Shown here: piece by piece, positions 25,507 to 33,940 of the stretch | Layout of the letters: each line of letters begins with the position of its first letter | Numbering within the stretch: the stretch's first letter is position 1 | Source of the DNA: Acidimicrobiales bacterium | GTDB taxonomy: Bacteria > Actinomycetota > Acidimicrobiia > Acidimicrobiales > SHLQ01 | Reading direction: 5' to 3' | DNA: 64,000 bases | Assembly (NCBI GenBank): GCA_020628865.1 | Contig: JAHDEJ010000005.1 | Span: 1 to 64,000, forward strand | Notes under the pieces: model-generated | The model's input: the letters and a program-made list of their open reading frames with translations, nothing else | Told to the model about the DNA's origin: nothing | Database searches by the model: none | Program-made: the position numbers and the translations under genes

Positions 25507-26478
25507 GTGATTGATCAACCGCCATTTCCCGCCACTGCGGCCGGCCTTTTGCTGGCACTCGGCTGCGCCATCGCCGCTGCTGTGGTCTTCCAACGCGTCA
25601 TCGGACGGGCTTCCCTCCAGCGACGCATTCTGATCACCGGCGCCGTTGCCGGGCTGACCTTTCAGGTCGTCCACGTGCTCGAGCACGTGCTGCAACTGGG
25701 CTTCTGGTTCGCCCGCCCCGACGAAAAGCCGTGGCTTTCGGCGTGGGCATCCGGGTCCGCGGACGGTCTGCTGTGGTTCTGTTCGCTCCTCCCGGCAACC
25801 GCGGAACCAAGCATGGGCGTCGAAGCCCTCCACCTGACCGGAAATGTCATCTTTCTCGGCGCACTCGCCGCCTGGCAGATGGCGCTGCGGCCAGAAGACA
25901 CGCCGCGCTCCCTGCGGATCTCCGAACGAATCCAGGTTGCTCATGTGGCCGAGCATGTCCTGCTCGTCACCACCCTCGTCCTCACGGGACGAGCAAACGG
26001 ACTCTCCACGCTGTTCGGCCTCGTCGATGGATCATCACTCGTCGCGCTGCGGGTCTGGTTTCACTTCAGCATCAATGCCGCGGCCACGCTCACGGCGTTG
26101 CATGCCGCCGCCGCATGCCAACCGTTGCTCAGGGCAGCACCACGTCAGCGGCGGTCACACCCCAACCAGCTGCACCTGTCCCGTGCCGTCCACGATCTCG
26201 CCGATCCGGATCGCCGCATGGTCGTGCTCCGCGAGCGCAGCGATCGCCCCATCCGCGTCGGCATCCGGTACCACCAGCACCATGCCGACACCCATGTTGA
26301 ATACACGGAACATCTCGCCGGAATCGACACTCCCGAGACGCGCCAGCTCGCCGAAGATCTCTGGTGGCTGCCAGGCGCCGGTATCGACGCGGGCATCCGC
26401 TCCCGCCGGCAGCACCCGATTGAGGTTGCCCGGCAAGCCGCCGCCCGTGATGTGCGCAACCGCTCGTACGTCAGCTGA
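25507..26478 (+). CDS. Polytopic membrane protein with HxxEH motifs; 3' end overlaps purM antisense
   Basis: This is a putative 323-residue product from GTG 25507, preceded by AAGGACC. About five membrane segments occupy residues 9-210. Two helices carry His/Glu patterns (VHVLEHVLQLGFW and AHVAEHVLLVTTL), and a later one has HFSINAAATLTALHAA. These could ligate metal or heme (inference). After about residue 215 the frame continues for some 105 residues that are hydrophilic and entirely antisense to the end of purM (26155-26478). That tail looks like non-coding shadow, so the true end may have been lost by a missing stop or frameshift. The membrane part is supported; the tail is doubtful. Confidence 0.55.
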   Translation: MIDQPPFPATAAGLLLALGCAIAAAVVFQRVIGRASLQRRILITGAVAGLTFQVVHVLEHVLQLGFWFARPDEKPWLSAWASGSADGLLWFCSLLPATAEPSMGVEALHLTGNVIFLGALAAWQMALRPEDTPRSLRISERIQVAHVAEHVLLVTTLVLTGRANGLSTLFGLVDGSSLVALRVWFHFSINAAATLTALHAAAACQPLLRAAPRQRRSHPNQLHLSRAVHDLADPDRRMVVLRERSDRPIRVGIRYHQHHADTHVEYTEHLAGIDTPETRQLAEDLWWLPGAGIDAGIRSRRQHPIEVARQAAARDVRNRSYVS

Positions 26479-27195
26479 GGCGGCGGTCGCGAGTACTGCC
26501 GGCGCATAGATCACCGACGGATCGAGCAGCGCGTCGGCCACGCTGACCGTTGCGCCCTCCCACGCCGGATCGTCGAGATCTCGGCCGGCGATTTCGAACA
26601 TGATCCGACGGGCGAGTGAGAATCCGTTCGACCGAAGATTCGGTGATGGAATCCCGATGAGCACGTCGCCGACCTCAACCCGTTCGCCGGTGATCACCGC
26701 ATTGCGTTCGACGGCGCCCACCGAAAAACCGACGAGCTCGAATTCTCCCGCTTCCATCACGCCGGGATGCTCGGCCATCTCGCCACCGATGAGAGCGCAA
26801 CCGGCCTGAACGCAGCCCTCGGCCACGCCGCCAACCAGCGACTCGATCTGTTCCGGGTCGAGGGCACCCACCGACACGTAGTCCAAAAAGAAGAGCGGCT
26901 CGGCGCCCTGGCAGACCAGATCGTCCACGCACATGGCCACGAGATCGATCCCGATCGTGTCGAACCGACCGGCGGCCGTCGCCACGAGCGCTTTTGTCCC
27001 GACCCCATCGGTCGAAGACACGAGCAGCGGGTTCTCGAAGCCGGCTGCTCGCACATCGAACAGGCCGCCGAATCCCCCGATGCCGCCGAGCACACCGGAA
27101 CGTTCCGTCCGCGACACGAGCGGCTTGATCCGGTCGACCGCAGCCTCACCGGCGTCGATGTCCACACCGGAATCCCGATAGGTCGCACCACTCAT
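26155..27195 (-). CDS. purM: Phosphoribosylformylglycinamidine cyclo-ligase (AIR synthetase)
   Basis: The 346-residue enzyme closes FGAM to AIR with ATP, step 5 of purine synthesis. Sequence evidence: YRDSGVDIDAGEAAVDRIKP at the start, the FENPLLVSSTDGVGTKA block (about 56-72), CVDDLVCQGAEPLFFLDYV (about 89-107) and CALIGGEMAEHPGVM. These are the hallmark PurM motifs. It overlaps purF by four bases (ATGA), and purF is upstream on the same strand, which shows translational coupling. The gene is on the minus strand of the purine cluster. Confidence 0.97.
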   Translation of the reverse strand: MSGATYRDSGVDIDAGEAAVDRIKPLVSRTERSGVLGGIGGFGGLFDVRAAGFENPLLVSSTDGVGTKALVATAAGRFDTIGIDLVAMCVDDLVCQGAEPLFFLDYVSVGALDPEQIESLVGGVAEGCVQAGCALIGGEMAEHPGVMEAGEFELVGFSVGAVERNAVITGERVEVGDVLIGIPSPNLRSNGFSLARRIMFEIAGRDLDDPAWEGATVSVADALLDPSVIYAPAVLATAASADVRAVAHITGGGLPGNLNRVLPAGADARVDTGAWQPPEIFGELARLGSVDSGEMFRVFNMGVGMVLVVPDADADGAIAALAEHDHAAIRIGEIVDGTGQVQLVGV

Positions 27196-28685
27196 GATTC
27201 ACTCCGGACGTCGTGGGTCGGAAGCGCCACATCGGACGCATCCAGCAAGGTCGCCGCCATGTCGGAGCCGGCCGGCCCGCGATCGACCCCGTCCTCGAGC
27301 ACGTGCTTGTCGAGGTTCACCGGAATGTCGACCGGATAGTTGCCGGTCAGACAGGCATCACAGAAGCCAGCGTTCACCGCACCGGTGGCCTCGAGAAGTC
27401 GATCGAGATGGAGGTACGACAGCGTGTCGACCCCCGTGTACTCACGAATCTCGTCGACCTCGAGATTGGCCGCAAGCAACTCACCGCGCGAACCGGTGTC
27501 CATCCCGTAGAAGCACGGCCAGCGATAGGGCGGAGAGGAGATTCTCATGTGCACCTCGGCGGCACCCGCCTCGCGCAGCATGGCGACCATGGCCTTCGTC
27601 GTGGTGCCGCGGACGATCGAATCGTCGACGACCACCAGCCGTTTGCCGGCGATGTTCTCCCGCAGCGGGTTAAGTTTCATCCGCACGCCCAGCGCGCGCA
27701 GCGCCTGATTGGGGGCGATGAAGGTTCGACCGATGTACCGATTCTTCACCAGGCCGTAGCCGAACGGAATGCCGCTCGCCCGGGCGTAGCCCTCGGCTGC
27801 CGGGATGCCGGACTCGGGCACACCCATGACCAGATCGGCGTCCACCGGAGCCTGCTCGGCCAGGAACTCACCCATCCGTACCCGGGCCTGATGCACGTTG
27901 TGGCCGTACAGCTTCGTGTCCGGTCGAGCGAAGTACACGAACTCGAAGAGGCACAGCTTCGGGTCGATGGTGCTCGGTTCGAAGGGCCGCAACGAGGTCA
28001 CGCCGGACTCGTCGATCACGACCATCTCGCCGGGATCGAGCTCACGAACGAAGGTCGCACCGACGACGTCGAAGGCCGGACTCTCGGATGCCAACACCCA
28101 GCCACCGTCATCGAGTCGACCGAGCGAGAGTGGACGGAAGCCGTGGGGGTCTCGAACGCCGATGATCTGGTCTCGATCCATGACCGAAAGGCAGAACGCG
28201 CCCTCGAGACGCGGAACCACCGCCGTCAACGCCGTCAACAACGGATTCTCGGTCTTCACCGCACCGGACAGCAGCGCGGCGGCGACGAGTTCACCGATCA
28301 GATCGGAGTCGCTTGCCACGGTTCCCGGGAGCATCCCGGCGGCCTCGGCCAACGCCGCCGTGTTGACGAGATTGCCGTTGTGGCCGAGCGCGAATTCGAG
28401 ATCGCCGACGCCTCGGTAGATCGGCTGGGCATTGCGCCACTGCGACGAACCGGTCGTTGAATAGCGGGTCTGCCCGATACCGAGGTCTCCCGGCAATGAG
28501 CTCAGCGCCCGATCATCGAAGACGTTGGAGACGAGCCCCATCTCCTTGACGATGGTGAGCACTTCGCGATCGCTGACCGCCATGCCGGCGCTCTCCTGAC
28601 CACGATGCTGCAGCGAGTACAGCCCCAGATAGGTGAGGTGGGCAATCGAACGGCCCGGTGCATAGACACCGAAGATTCCGCACAT
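27192..28685 (-). CDS. purF: Amidophosphoribosyltransferase
   Basis: The 497-residue enzyme converts PRPP and glutamine to phosphoribosylamine, the first step of purine synthesis. The N-terminal Met-Cys (MCGIFGVYAPG) provides the Ntn nucleophile directly, with no propeptide. The PRPP loop is RLVVVDDSIVRGTTTK (about 355-370). Cys residues in PCFYGMD and in FCDACLTGNYP match the [4Fe-4S] cluster ligands of the B. subtilis type enzyme, so an iron-sulfur form is likely. It precedes purM (ATGA overlap) and follows purL by 37 bases. Confidence 0.97.
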   Translation of the reverse strand: MCGIFGVYAPGRSIAHLTYLGLYSLQHRGQESAGMAVSDREVLTIVKEMGLVSNVFDDRALSSLPGDLGIGQTRYSTTGSSQWRNAQPIYRGVGDLEFALGHNGNLVNTAALAEAAGMLPGTVASDSDLIGELVAAALLSGAVKTENPLLTALTAVVPRLEGAFCLSVMDRDQIIGVRDPHGFRPLSLGRLDDGGWVLASESPAFDVVGATFVRELDPGEMVVIDESGVTSLRPFEPSTIDPKLCLFEFVYFARPDTKLYGHNVHQARVRMGEFLAEQAPVDADLVMGVPESGIPAAEGYARASGIPFGYGLVKNRYIGRTFIAPNQALRALGVRMKLNPLRENIAGKRLVVVDDSIVRGTTTKAMVAMLREAGAAEVHMRISSPPYRWPCFYGMDTGSRGELLAANLEVDEIREYTGVDTLSYLHLDRLLEATGAVNAGFCDACLTGNYPVDIPVNLDKHVLEDGVDRGPAGSDMAATLLDASDVALPTHDVRSES

Positions 28686-28722
28686 CAGGCATCACTCCGT
28701 TCGCAGGACCACCCGTCCACGA

Positions 28723-30918
28723 TCACTGATGGGTGGCCTGCATTGCGTCGGGGATTCGGCTGCGGGCGATGTCGGTGGCGTCGGACAACGAACCCTCGAC
28801 CAAACCCTTGAACGAAATCGTGTCGCCGGTCGCAAGACCCAACCGGGTGATCGGAACCTCGAGCGACGCCGCCATGTTCTCCACGACATTCATGTTGTCG
28901 GGAGCAACGGCGACGACCACACGGCTCGGCGCTTCACTGAAGAGCGCATCATGATCGGCGACCCGAGCGGCGATCACACCGACGCCGCCGGCGATGGCCA
29001 TCTCGGCAAGCGCCACACCGAGGCCACCAGCCGCCACGTCGTGGACGGCCGAAACGACGCCGCCCGAAACGAGCGAACGCGTGAGCTCCGCCACCTTGAG
29101 ATGCATCGTGTAATCGAGCTCGGGAAGGTCACCGCCGAGGGCTCCCTTGCCGCGAGCCCACATCGAGCCACCGAGTCCGGAACCATCGGGACCGAGAACG
29201 ATCACTCGGTGCCCCTCGGTCAGGCCCATGCCGGGAGGAGCGTGCGTGATCTGTTCGGTCATACCCAACATGCCGACCACCGGTGTGGGGTCGATGTTGC
29301 GACCGTTCGCCTCGTTGTAGAGGCTCACGTTGCCGCCGACGACCGGAACGTTCGTTTCCGTGCAGGCTTCGGCCATTCCGTCGATCGCCTGGCTGAGTTG
29401 CCACATCGTGACCGGATGTTCCGGGTTGCCGAAGTTCAGGTTGTTGACGAGCGCCAGCGGCTTCGCACCGACGCACGCGAGGTTGAGGATGGACTCGGCC
29501 ACCGTCATCGCTGCACCCCGGTACGGGTTCACGATGCACCAGTGATGGTTTCCATCGGTCGTCATGCCGATGCCCCGGCCGGTGTCGACATTCGTCGTTG
29601 GGTGCTTCAACCGCAGCAACGAAGCGTCGTCGCCCGGACCGATCACGGTGTTGAGGAAGAGCTGGGAGTCGTACTGCGAGTGGACCCAGGTCGTGTCCAT
29701 CAGCATGGAGGTGAGATCGGCCCAGACATCGTTCGGAGCGTCGAGCGACGCCGGGTCCGTTTCGCCCGAACGGTCCGGTTCTTCCATCGGCCGGTCATAC
29801 AAGGGAGCGGCGTCGTGCAGCGACGAGGCCGGGATGTTGGCGAGCTCCTCGCCGTCCCAGCCGTCGAGAATTCGGAGGTCGCCGCCTTCGACGACCTTGC
29901 CGACCACCGACGCCTGCACTTCCCACTTTGCGCAGAGCTCGAGCACCCGATCGACACCATCCGGTTCGACGATGGCGAGCATGCGCTCCTGGCTCTCGCT
30001 CGTCATCACCTCGAACGGCTCCATGCCTTCCTGACGGCGATGCACGGCCGTCACGTCGACATCCATACCCATGCCGCCACGCGAAGCGGTCTCCGACGTG
30101 GCGCACACGAACCCGGCGCCGCCAAGATCCTGGATGCCCACGACGAGGCCCTCGTTCAGCAACTCGAGACACGCCTCGATCAGACGCTTCTCCTCGTACG
30201 GGTCGCCCACCTGCACGCTCGGTCGCTTCGCACTGTCGTCTTCGTTCTCGTCGAAGCCGGCGGACGCCAGCACCGACACGCCGCCGATGCCATCGCGGCC
30301 GGTCGCCGAACCGAAGAGGATCGCCACGTTGCCGAGCCCGGTGGCCTCACCGAGCACCAGCCGTTCGGTCGGCATCGTGCCGAGACAGAAGACGTTGACG
30401 AGCGGGTTGTCCTGATAGGTGGCGTCGAAGATCGTCTCGCCGCCAACGGTCGGCACGCCGACCGAGTTGCCGTAGCCGGAGATGCCGTTCACGACGCCCT
30501 CCGCGATCCAGCGACTCCGTGCGTCGTCGAGCGGCCCGAACCGCAGCGGATCCATCAGCGCGATCGGGCGGGCACCCATCGTGAAGATGTCCCGAAGGAT
30601 GCCACCGGCACCCGTGGCCGCACCCTGATACGGCTCGATGGCCGACGGATGATTGTGGCTCTCGATACGGAACGCGCCGGCGATTCCATCGCCGAGATCG
30701 ACGACTCCAGCGTTCTCTCCCGGACCGACCAGCACCCACGGCGCTTCCGTCGGGAGTCGCTTCAGGTGGATACGCGACGATTTGTACGAGCAGTGCTCGG
30801 ACCACATCACCGAGTACATCGACAGTTCGAGCGGATTGGCATCCCGCCCGAGGATGGAGTTGATCTCCTCCGCCTCGTCGTCCGTCAGTCCCAGGGCTCG
30901 ATGCAGTGGCTCAGACAT
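28723..30918 (-). CDS. purL: FGAM synthase large subunit PurL (small-subunit-dependent type)
   Basis: The 731-residue protein is the synthetase component of the split phosphoribosylformylglycinamidine synthase that works with PurQ and PurS. Motifs visible: [16 protein letters not shown] (about 36-51), [25 protein letters not shown] (about 68-92), [18 protein letters not shown] near 625. No glutaminase domain is present, as expected for the split form. Its partners purQ and purS lie about 1.1 kb upstream on the same strand beyond an unrelated pentapeptide-repeat gene. The length is normal (about 710-760). Confidence 0.97.
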   Translation of the reverse strand: MSEPLHRALGLTDDEAEEINSILGRDANPLELSMYSVMWSEHCSYKSSRIHLKRLPTEAPWVLVGPGENAGVVDLGDGIAGAFRIESHNHPSAIEPYQGAATGAGGILRDIFTMGARPIALMDPLRFGPLDDARSRWIAEGVVNGISGYGNSVGVPTVGGETIFDATYQDNPLVNVFCLGTMPTERLVLGEATGLGNVAILFGSATGRDGIGGVSVLASAGFDENEDDSAKRPSVQVGDPYEEKRLIEACLELLNEGLVVGIQDLGGAGFVCATSETASRGGMGMDVDVTAVHRRQEGMEPFEVMTSESQERMLAIVEPDGVDRVLELCAKWEVQASVVGKVVEGGDLRILDGWDGEELANIPASSLHDAAPLYDRPMEEPDRSGETDPASLDAPNDVWADLTSMLMDTTWVHSQYDSQLFLNTVIGPGDDASLLRLKHPTTNVDTGRGIGMTTDGNHHWCIVNPYRGAAMTVAESILNLACVGAKPLALVNNLNFGNPEHPVTMWQLSQAIDGMAEACTETNVPVVGGNVSLYNEANGRNIDPTPVVGMLGMTEQITHAPPGMGLTEGHRVIVLGPDGSGLGGSMWARGKGALGGDLPELDYTMHLKVAELTRSLVSGGVVSAVHDVAAGGLGVALAEMAIAGGVGVIAARVADHDALFSEAPSRVVVAVAPDNMNVVENMAASLEVPITRLGLATGDTISFKGLVEGSLSDATDIARSRIPDAMQATHQ

Positions 30919-31031
30919 ACCCTTGCAAGCTAACCGCCGACGACGGCCATTGGTCAGGTTTGCGGCCAGTCTGTGACCAATTCCCCCTCAGCCGGCAGGA
31001 TTCGGGGAAAACGGCTTCACCGAGCGGCGGA

Positions 31032-31958
31032 TCAGACGTCGCTCGAGGCGATTTCCGCAGCGTCAGTGACGTCGGTGACCGGGACCTCTGGCTCGAGGTC
31101 GAGCCGGATCATTCCACGGGCCCGATCATCAGGACGGGGATAGTCGGCGGCGACGTCGGCAAGCGAACGAAGCCGTCCCGCCAGGCCGTCGCCCATCATC
31201 ACGCAACCCTCAGGAAGCTCATCGTTCGGGAACCGTGTGGTCGACGAATACCAGGCGCCCCGGAAGTCGGTCGACGTGACGATCGCTCCGCTCAAGTCCG
31301 CTCCACGAAGATCGGATTCGCGCAGATCTGCACCAGTGAGATCTGCGCCCTTCAGGTTGGCCCGACAGAGACTGGCCTGGACGGCGATCACTCGCTTCAA
31401 GGACGCACCGTTCAACCGAGCGGCGTAGCAACCGGCTCGGGTCAGATCGGCACCATCGAACATGGCCCGGCTGAAGATGCCCTTCGTGAGCCGCGCATCA
31501 CGCAACGACGTTCCCGAGAAGTCCACTTCCTGTGCCGTGCAATTCGACATGCGAACACCCTCGAAGTTGCGTTCCCGCAAGTAGGCACCCGAAAGATCGA
31601 TGTTGGTGAGATCGGCGTACCGCAACTCTCCGGCGAGCGCCGCGTGCTGGCGGATCGCCTTCCGGCTCTGCTCGGCCGAGTGGATGCCGGTCACCCAGGC
31701 AACCGCGCCGCTGACGACGGCGCCGATCAACAACACTCCAGCGACATCGGCGTTGCCGAGACGTTGGGTCACAGCGGCGAGCCCGAGGAAGACCACCACG
31801 GGAATGACCACCGGCTGGCTCAACGCCAGCAGGATCACCGATCGGATCTCCGACACCTTCTTGTCCCAGATGACGCCAGACGGCTCATCATCCGGTGCGT
31901 TGCTCGCCAGCCGACTCCGAGAGCCGGTCCCGCTGCTGATGAACTTTCGCTGTTCCAT
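31032..31958 (-). CDS. Membrane-anchored pentapeptide-repeat protein
   Basis: The 308-residue protein has two hydrophobic helices near residues 43-65 and 73-92 (VVIPVVVFLGLAA, VAGVLLIGAVVSGAVAW). About 20 pentapeptide repeats of type A(D/N)LxG follow between about 130 and 240 (for example LTGADLRES, LRGADLSGA, LKGADLTGA), forming a right-handed quadrilateral beta-helix (known fold). The tail is acidic (DVTDAAEIASSDV). Its function is unknown. It sits between purL and purQ on the same strand, interrupting the FGAM synthase genes. Confidence 0.85.
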   Translation of the reverse strand: MEQRKFISSGTGSRSRLASNAPDDEPSGVIWDKKVSEIRSVILLALSQPVVIPVVVFLGLAAVTQRLGNADVAGVLLIGAVVSGAVAWVTGIHSAEQSRKAIRQHAALAGELRYADLTNIDLSGAYLRERNFEGVRMSNCTAQEVDFSGTSLRDARLTKGIFSRAMFDGADLTRAGCYAARLNGASLKRVIAVQASLCRANLKGADLTGADLRESDLRGADLSGAIVTSTDFRGAWYSSTTRFPNDELPEGCVMMGDGLAGRLRSLADVAADYPRPDDRARGMIRLDLEPEVPVTDVTDAAEIASSDV

Positions 31959-32067
31959 ACGGACCTTTCGGCCCGTCGATGTCGCGTATGAGTCTTTTGG
32001 CCTACTTTTTTGTCAGACCGTCACGAGGCTGACGTTCACGCTCAATGCGATGTCGCCCCGCACCACC

Positions 32068-32739
32068 TCAGACGTTGGCGCCAACCGACTGCAGAAGGCT
32101 CTGCAACATCACGTTGCCGTCTTCCGAACCGAGCAGCGCATGACTCGCCCGTTCGGGGTGCGGCATGAGCCCCACCACGTTCCGGCCGACGTTGCAGACG
32201 CCGGCGATGTCCGCAACGGAACCGTTGGGGTTGCCGACATAGGTGACGACGATCTGGTCGTTGGCCTGCAGCTCGGCGAGCGTTTCCGGCGAGCACGTGT
32301 AGTTGCCTTCGAAGTGGTTGATCGGAATGGACAACTCCTGCCCGACCTCGGCCGCCGACGTGAACACACTGTTGGTGGACTCCACCCGCAGCGTCTGAAA
32401 GGCGTTGATGAACTTCAGACCGGCGTTCTTCTGCAGCGCGCCGGGAAGCAGTCCGGCTTCGGTGAGCACCTGAAAGCCATTGCAGATCCCGACGATCGGC
32501 ATGCCGTCGGCTGCGGCATCCACCACGGCACCCATGATCGGCGAGAACCGTGCGATGGCGCCCGGGCGCAGGTAATCGCCGTGGGCGAACCCGCCGGGAA
32601 CCACGACCGCGTCCACGTTCCCGAGGCTCGAATCGCCATGCCAGAGGATCTCGGCGCCGCCCCCGAGCGCACGGATCGCCTCGACCGTATCGAACTCGCA
32701 GTTCGTGCCGGGGAATCGAATGACGCCGACCGTCGCCAT
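32068..32739 (-). CDS. purQ: FGAM synthase glutaminase subunit
   Basis: The 223-residue class I glutamine amidotransferase feeds ammonia to PurL. RFPGTNCEFDT is at the start, and PIVGICNGFQVLTE (about 82-95) holds the nucleophilic Cys. The His and Glu of the triad are in GLMPHPERA near residue 195. ATG 32739 overlaps the stop of purS by one base, so translation is coupled. An alternative start at 32805 lies inside purS and is rejected. It belongs to the purine gene cluster. Confidence 0.97.
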   Translation of the reverse strand: MATVGVIRFPGTNCEFDTVEAIRALGGGAEILWHGDSSLGNVDAVVVPGGFAHGDYLRPGAIARFSPIMGAVVDAAADGMPIVGICNGFQVLTEAGLLPGALQKNAGLKFINAFQTLRVESTNSVFTSAAEVGQELSIPINHFEGNYTCSPETLAELQANDQIVVTYVGNPNGSVADIAGVCNVGRNVVGLMPHPERASHALLGSEDGNVMLQSLLQSVGANV

Positions 32740-32993
32740 CAGGAAGCCTCGACGAGCGTGATCTCTGCACCCTCGATGACCGGGTTCGTCAGGAACTTCT
32801 CGCACACTTCCTGCAGCTGGGCCTCTGCGGCAGCTGCATCCGCGGCTTCAATGTCGAGGTGCACGCTCTTGCCGGAGCGAACGTTGGACATGCCATCGAA
32901 TCCGAGTGTGGGCAACGCCCGCTCGATCGTCGATCCCTGCGGATCGGCGATCCCGGGGTGCAGCTGAATGTCAACAACGGCATGAAATTTCAT
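32739..32993 (-). CDS. purS: FGAM synthase accessory subunit PurS
   Basis: This 84-residue protein bridges PurL and PurQ. The N-terminus MKFHAVVDIQLHPGIADPQGS and the later VRSGKSVHLDIEAAD pattern are typical of PurS. The gene lies 9 bases downstream of purC, and its stop overlaps the purQ start. The length matches the family (about 80-90). Confidence 0.95.
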   Translation of the reverse strand: MKFHAVVDIQLHPGIADPQGSTIERALPTLGFDGMSNVRSGKSVHLDIEAADAAAAEAQLQEVCEKFLTNPVIEGAEITLVEAS

Positions 32994-33002
32994 GGGGTCA
33001 CC

Positions 33003-33914
33003 CTACTTCCAGTTGGCGAATGATTTGCCGGTGAGGCGTTCGTATCCCTCGACGTAGCGAGCTCGGGCCGCATCGATCACGTCGGTGGGCAGCGCGGGAG
33101 GAGGAGGCGTCTTGTCCCAGTCCAGGCCGTCGAGAAAATCACGGACCGGCTGCTTGTCGAACGACGGCGGCGTGGTTCCGGGCTTCCACGCATCTGCGGG
33201 CCAGAATCGGGAGCTGTCTGGCGTGAGCATCTCGTCCGCCACCACAAGCTCGCCATCCACCAGACCGAGTTCGAACTTCGTGTCCGCCACGATGATGCCG
33301 CGCTCCGCCGCATGCGCTGCGCCGGCCGAATAGAGCTCCAACGACATCGCCCGTGCCTGTTCCGCGATGTCACTACCCACCATCTCGACCGCCCGGTCGA
33401 AGTCGATGTTCTCGTCGTGCAGCCCATCCGCAGCCTTCGTGGATGGCGTGAAGACCGGCTCCGGCAGACGGTCGCTCTCCAGAAGACCGGTTGGCATCGG
33501 TGCTCCGTGCATCGTGCCCGACCGCTGGTACTCCTTCCAAGCAGAACCCGTGATGTGCCCCCGCACAATGCACTCGATGGGCAACATCTCGGCGCGCCGG
33601 ACATACATCGAGCGGCCGGCAATCTCGTCGACTTGTGCGCCCGAAGGAAAATCGCCGATGTCCGTGGAGATCAGATGGTTCGGCGCGATGGAGGACAGAT
33701 GCTCGAACCAGAACGCCGAGATGGCCGTCAGCACACGGCCCTTGTCCTGAACCGGTTCGGCCATCACCACGTCGAAGGCCGAGAGTCGGTCGCTGGCCAC
33801 GATCACCAACGCATCCGGACCGGCGTCGTAGATGTCTCGCACCTTGCCGCGGTAGAGATGAGGAAGTTCGACGCCCACGCCGTTGAACCTATTCGGCGGG
33901 ATCGGGCGATGCAC
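33003..33914 (-). CDS. purC: SAICAR synthetase
   Basis: The 303-residue ligase joins aspartate to CAIR. Motifs: LYRGKVRDIYDAG (about 20-32, ATP-binding), DRLSAFDVVMAE (about 42-53), RAEMLPIECIVRGHITGSAWKEY (about 107-129) and IIVADTKFELGLVDGELVVADE. The start may be ATG 33914 or GTG about 12 codons later (VGVELPHLYRG). It heads the purC-purS-purQ unit on the minus strand. Confidence 0.96.
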   Translation of the reverse strand: MHRPIPPNRFNGVGVELPHLYRGKVRDIYDAGPDALVIVASDRLSAFDVVMAEPVQDKGRVLTAISAFWFEHLSSIAPNHLISTDIGDFPSGAQVDEIAGRSMYVRRAEMLPIECIVRGHITGSAWKEYQRSGTMHGAPMPTGLLESDRLPEPVFTPSTKAADGLHDENIDFDRAVEMVGSDIAEQARAMSLELYSAGAAHAAERGIIVADTKFELGLVDGELVVADEMLTPDSSRFWPADAWKPGTTPPSFDKQPVRDFLDGLDWDKTPPPPALPTDVIDAARARYVEGYERLTGKSFANWK

Positions 33915-33940
33915 CGGCGGGCGGTGTGATCTCCGTCAGA

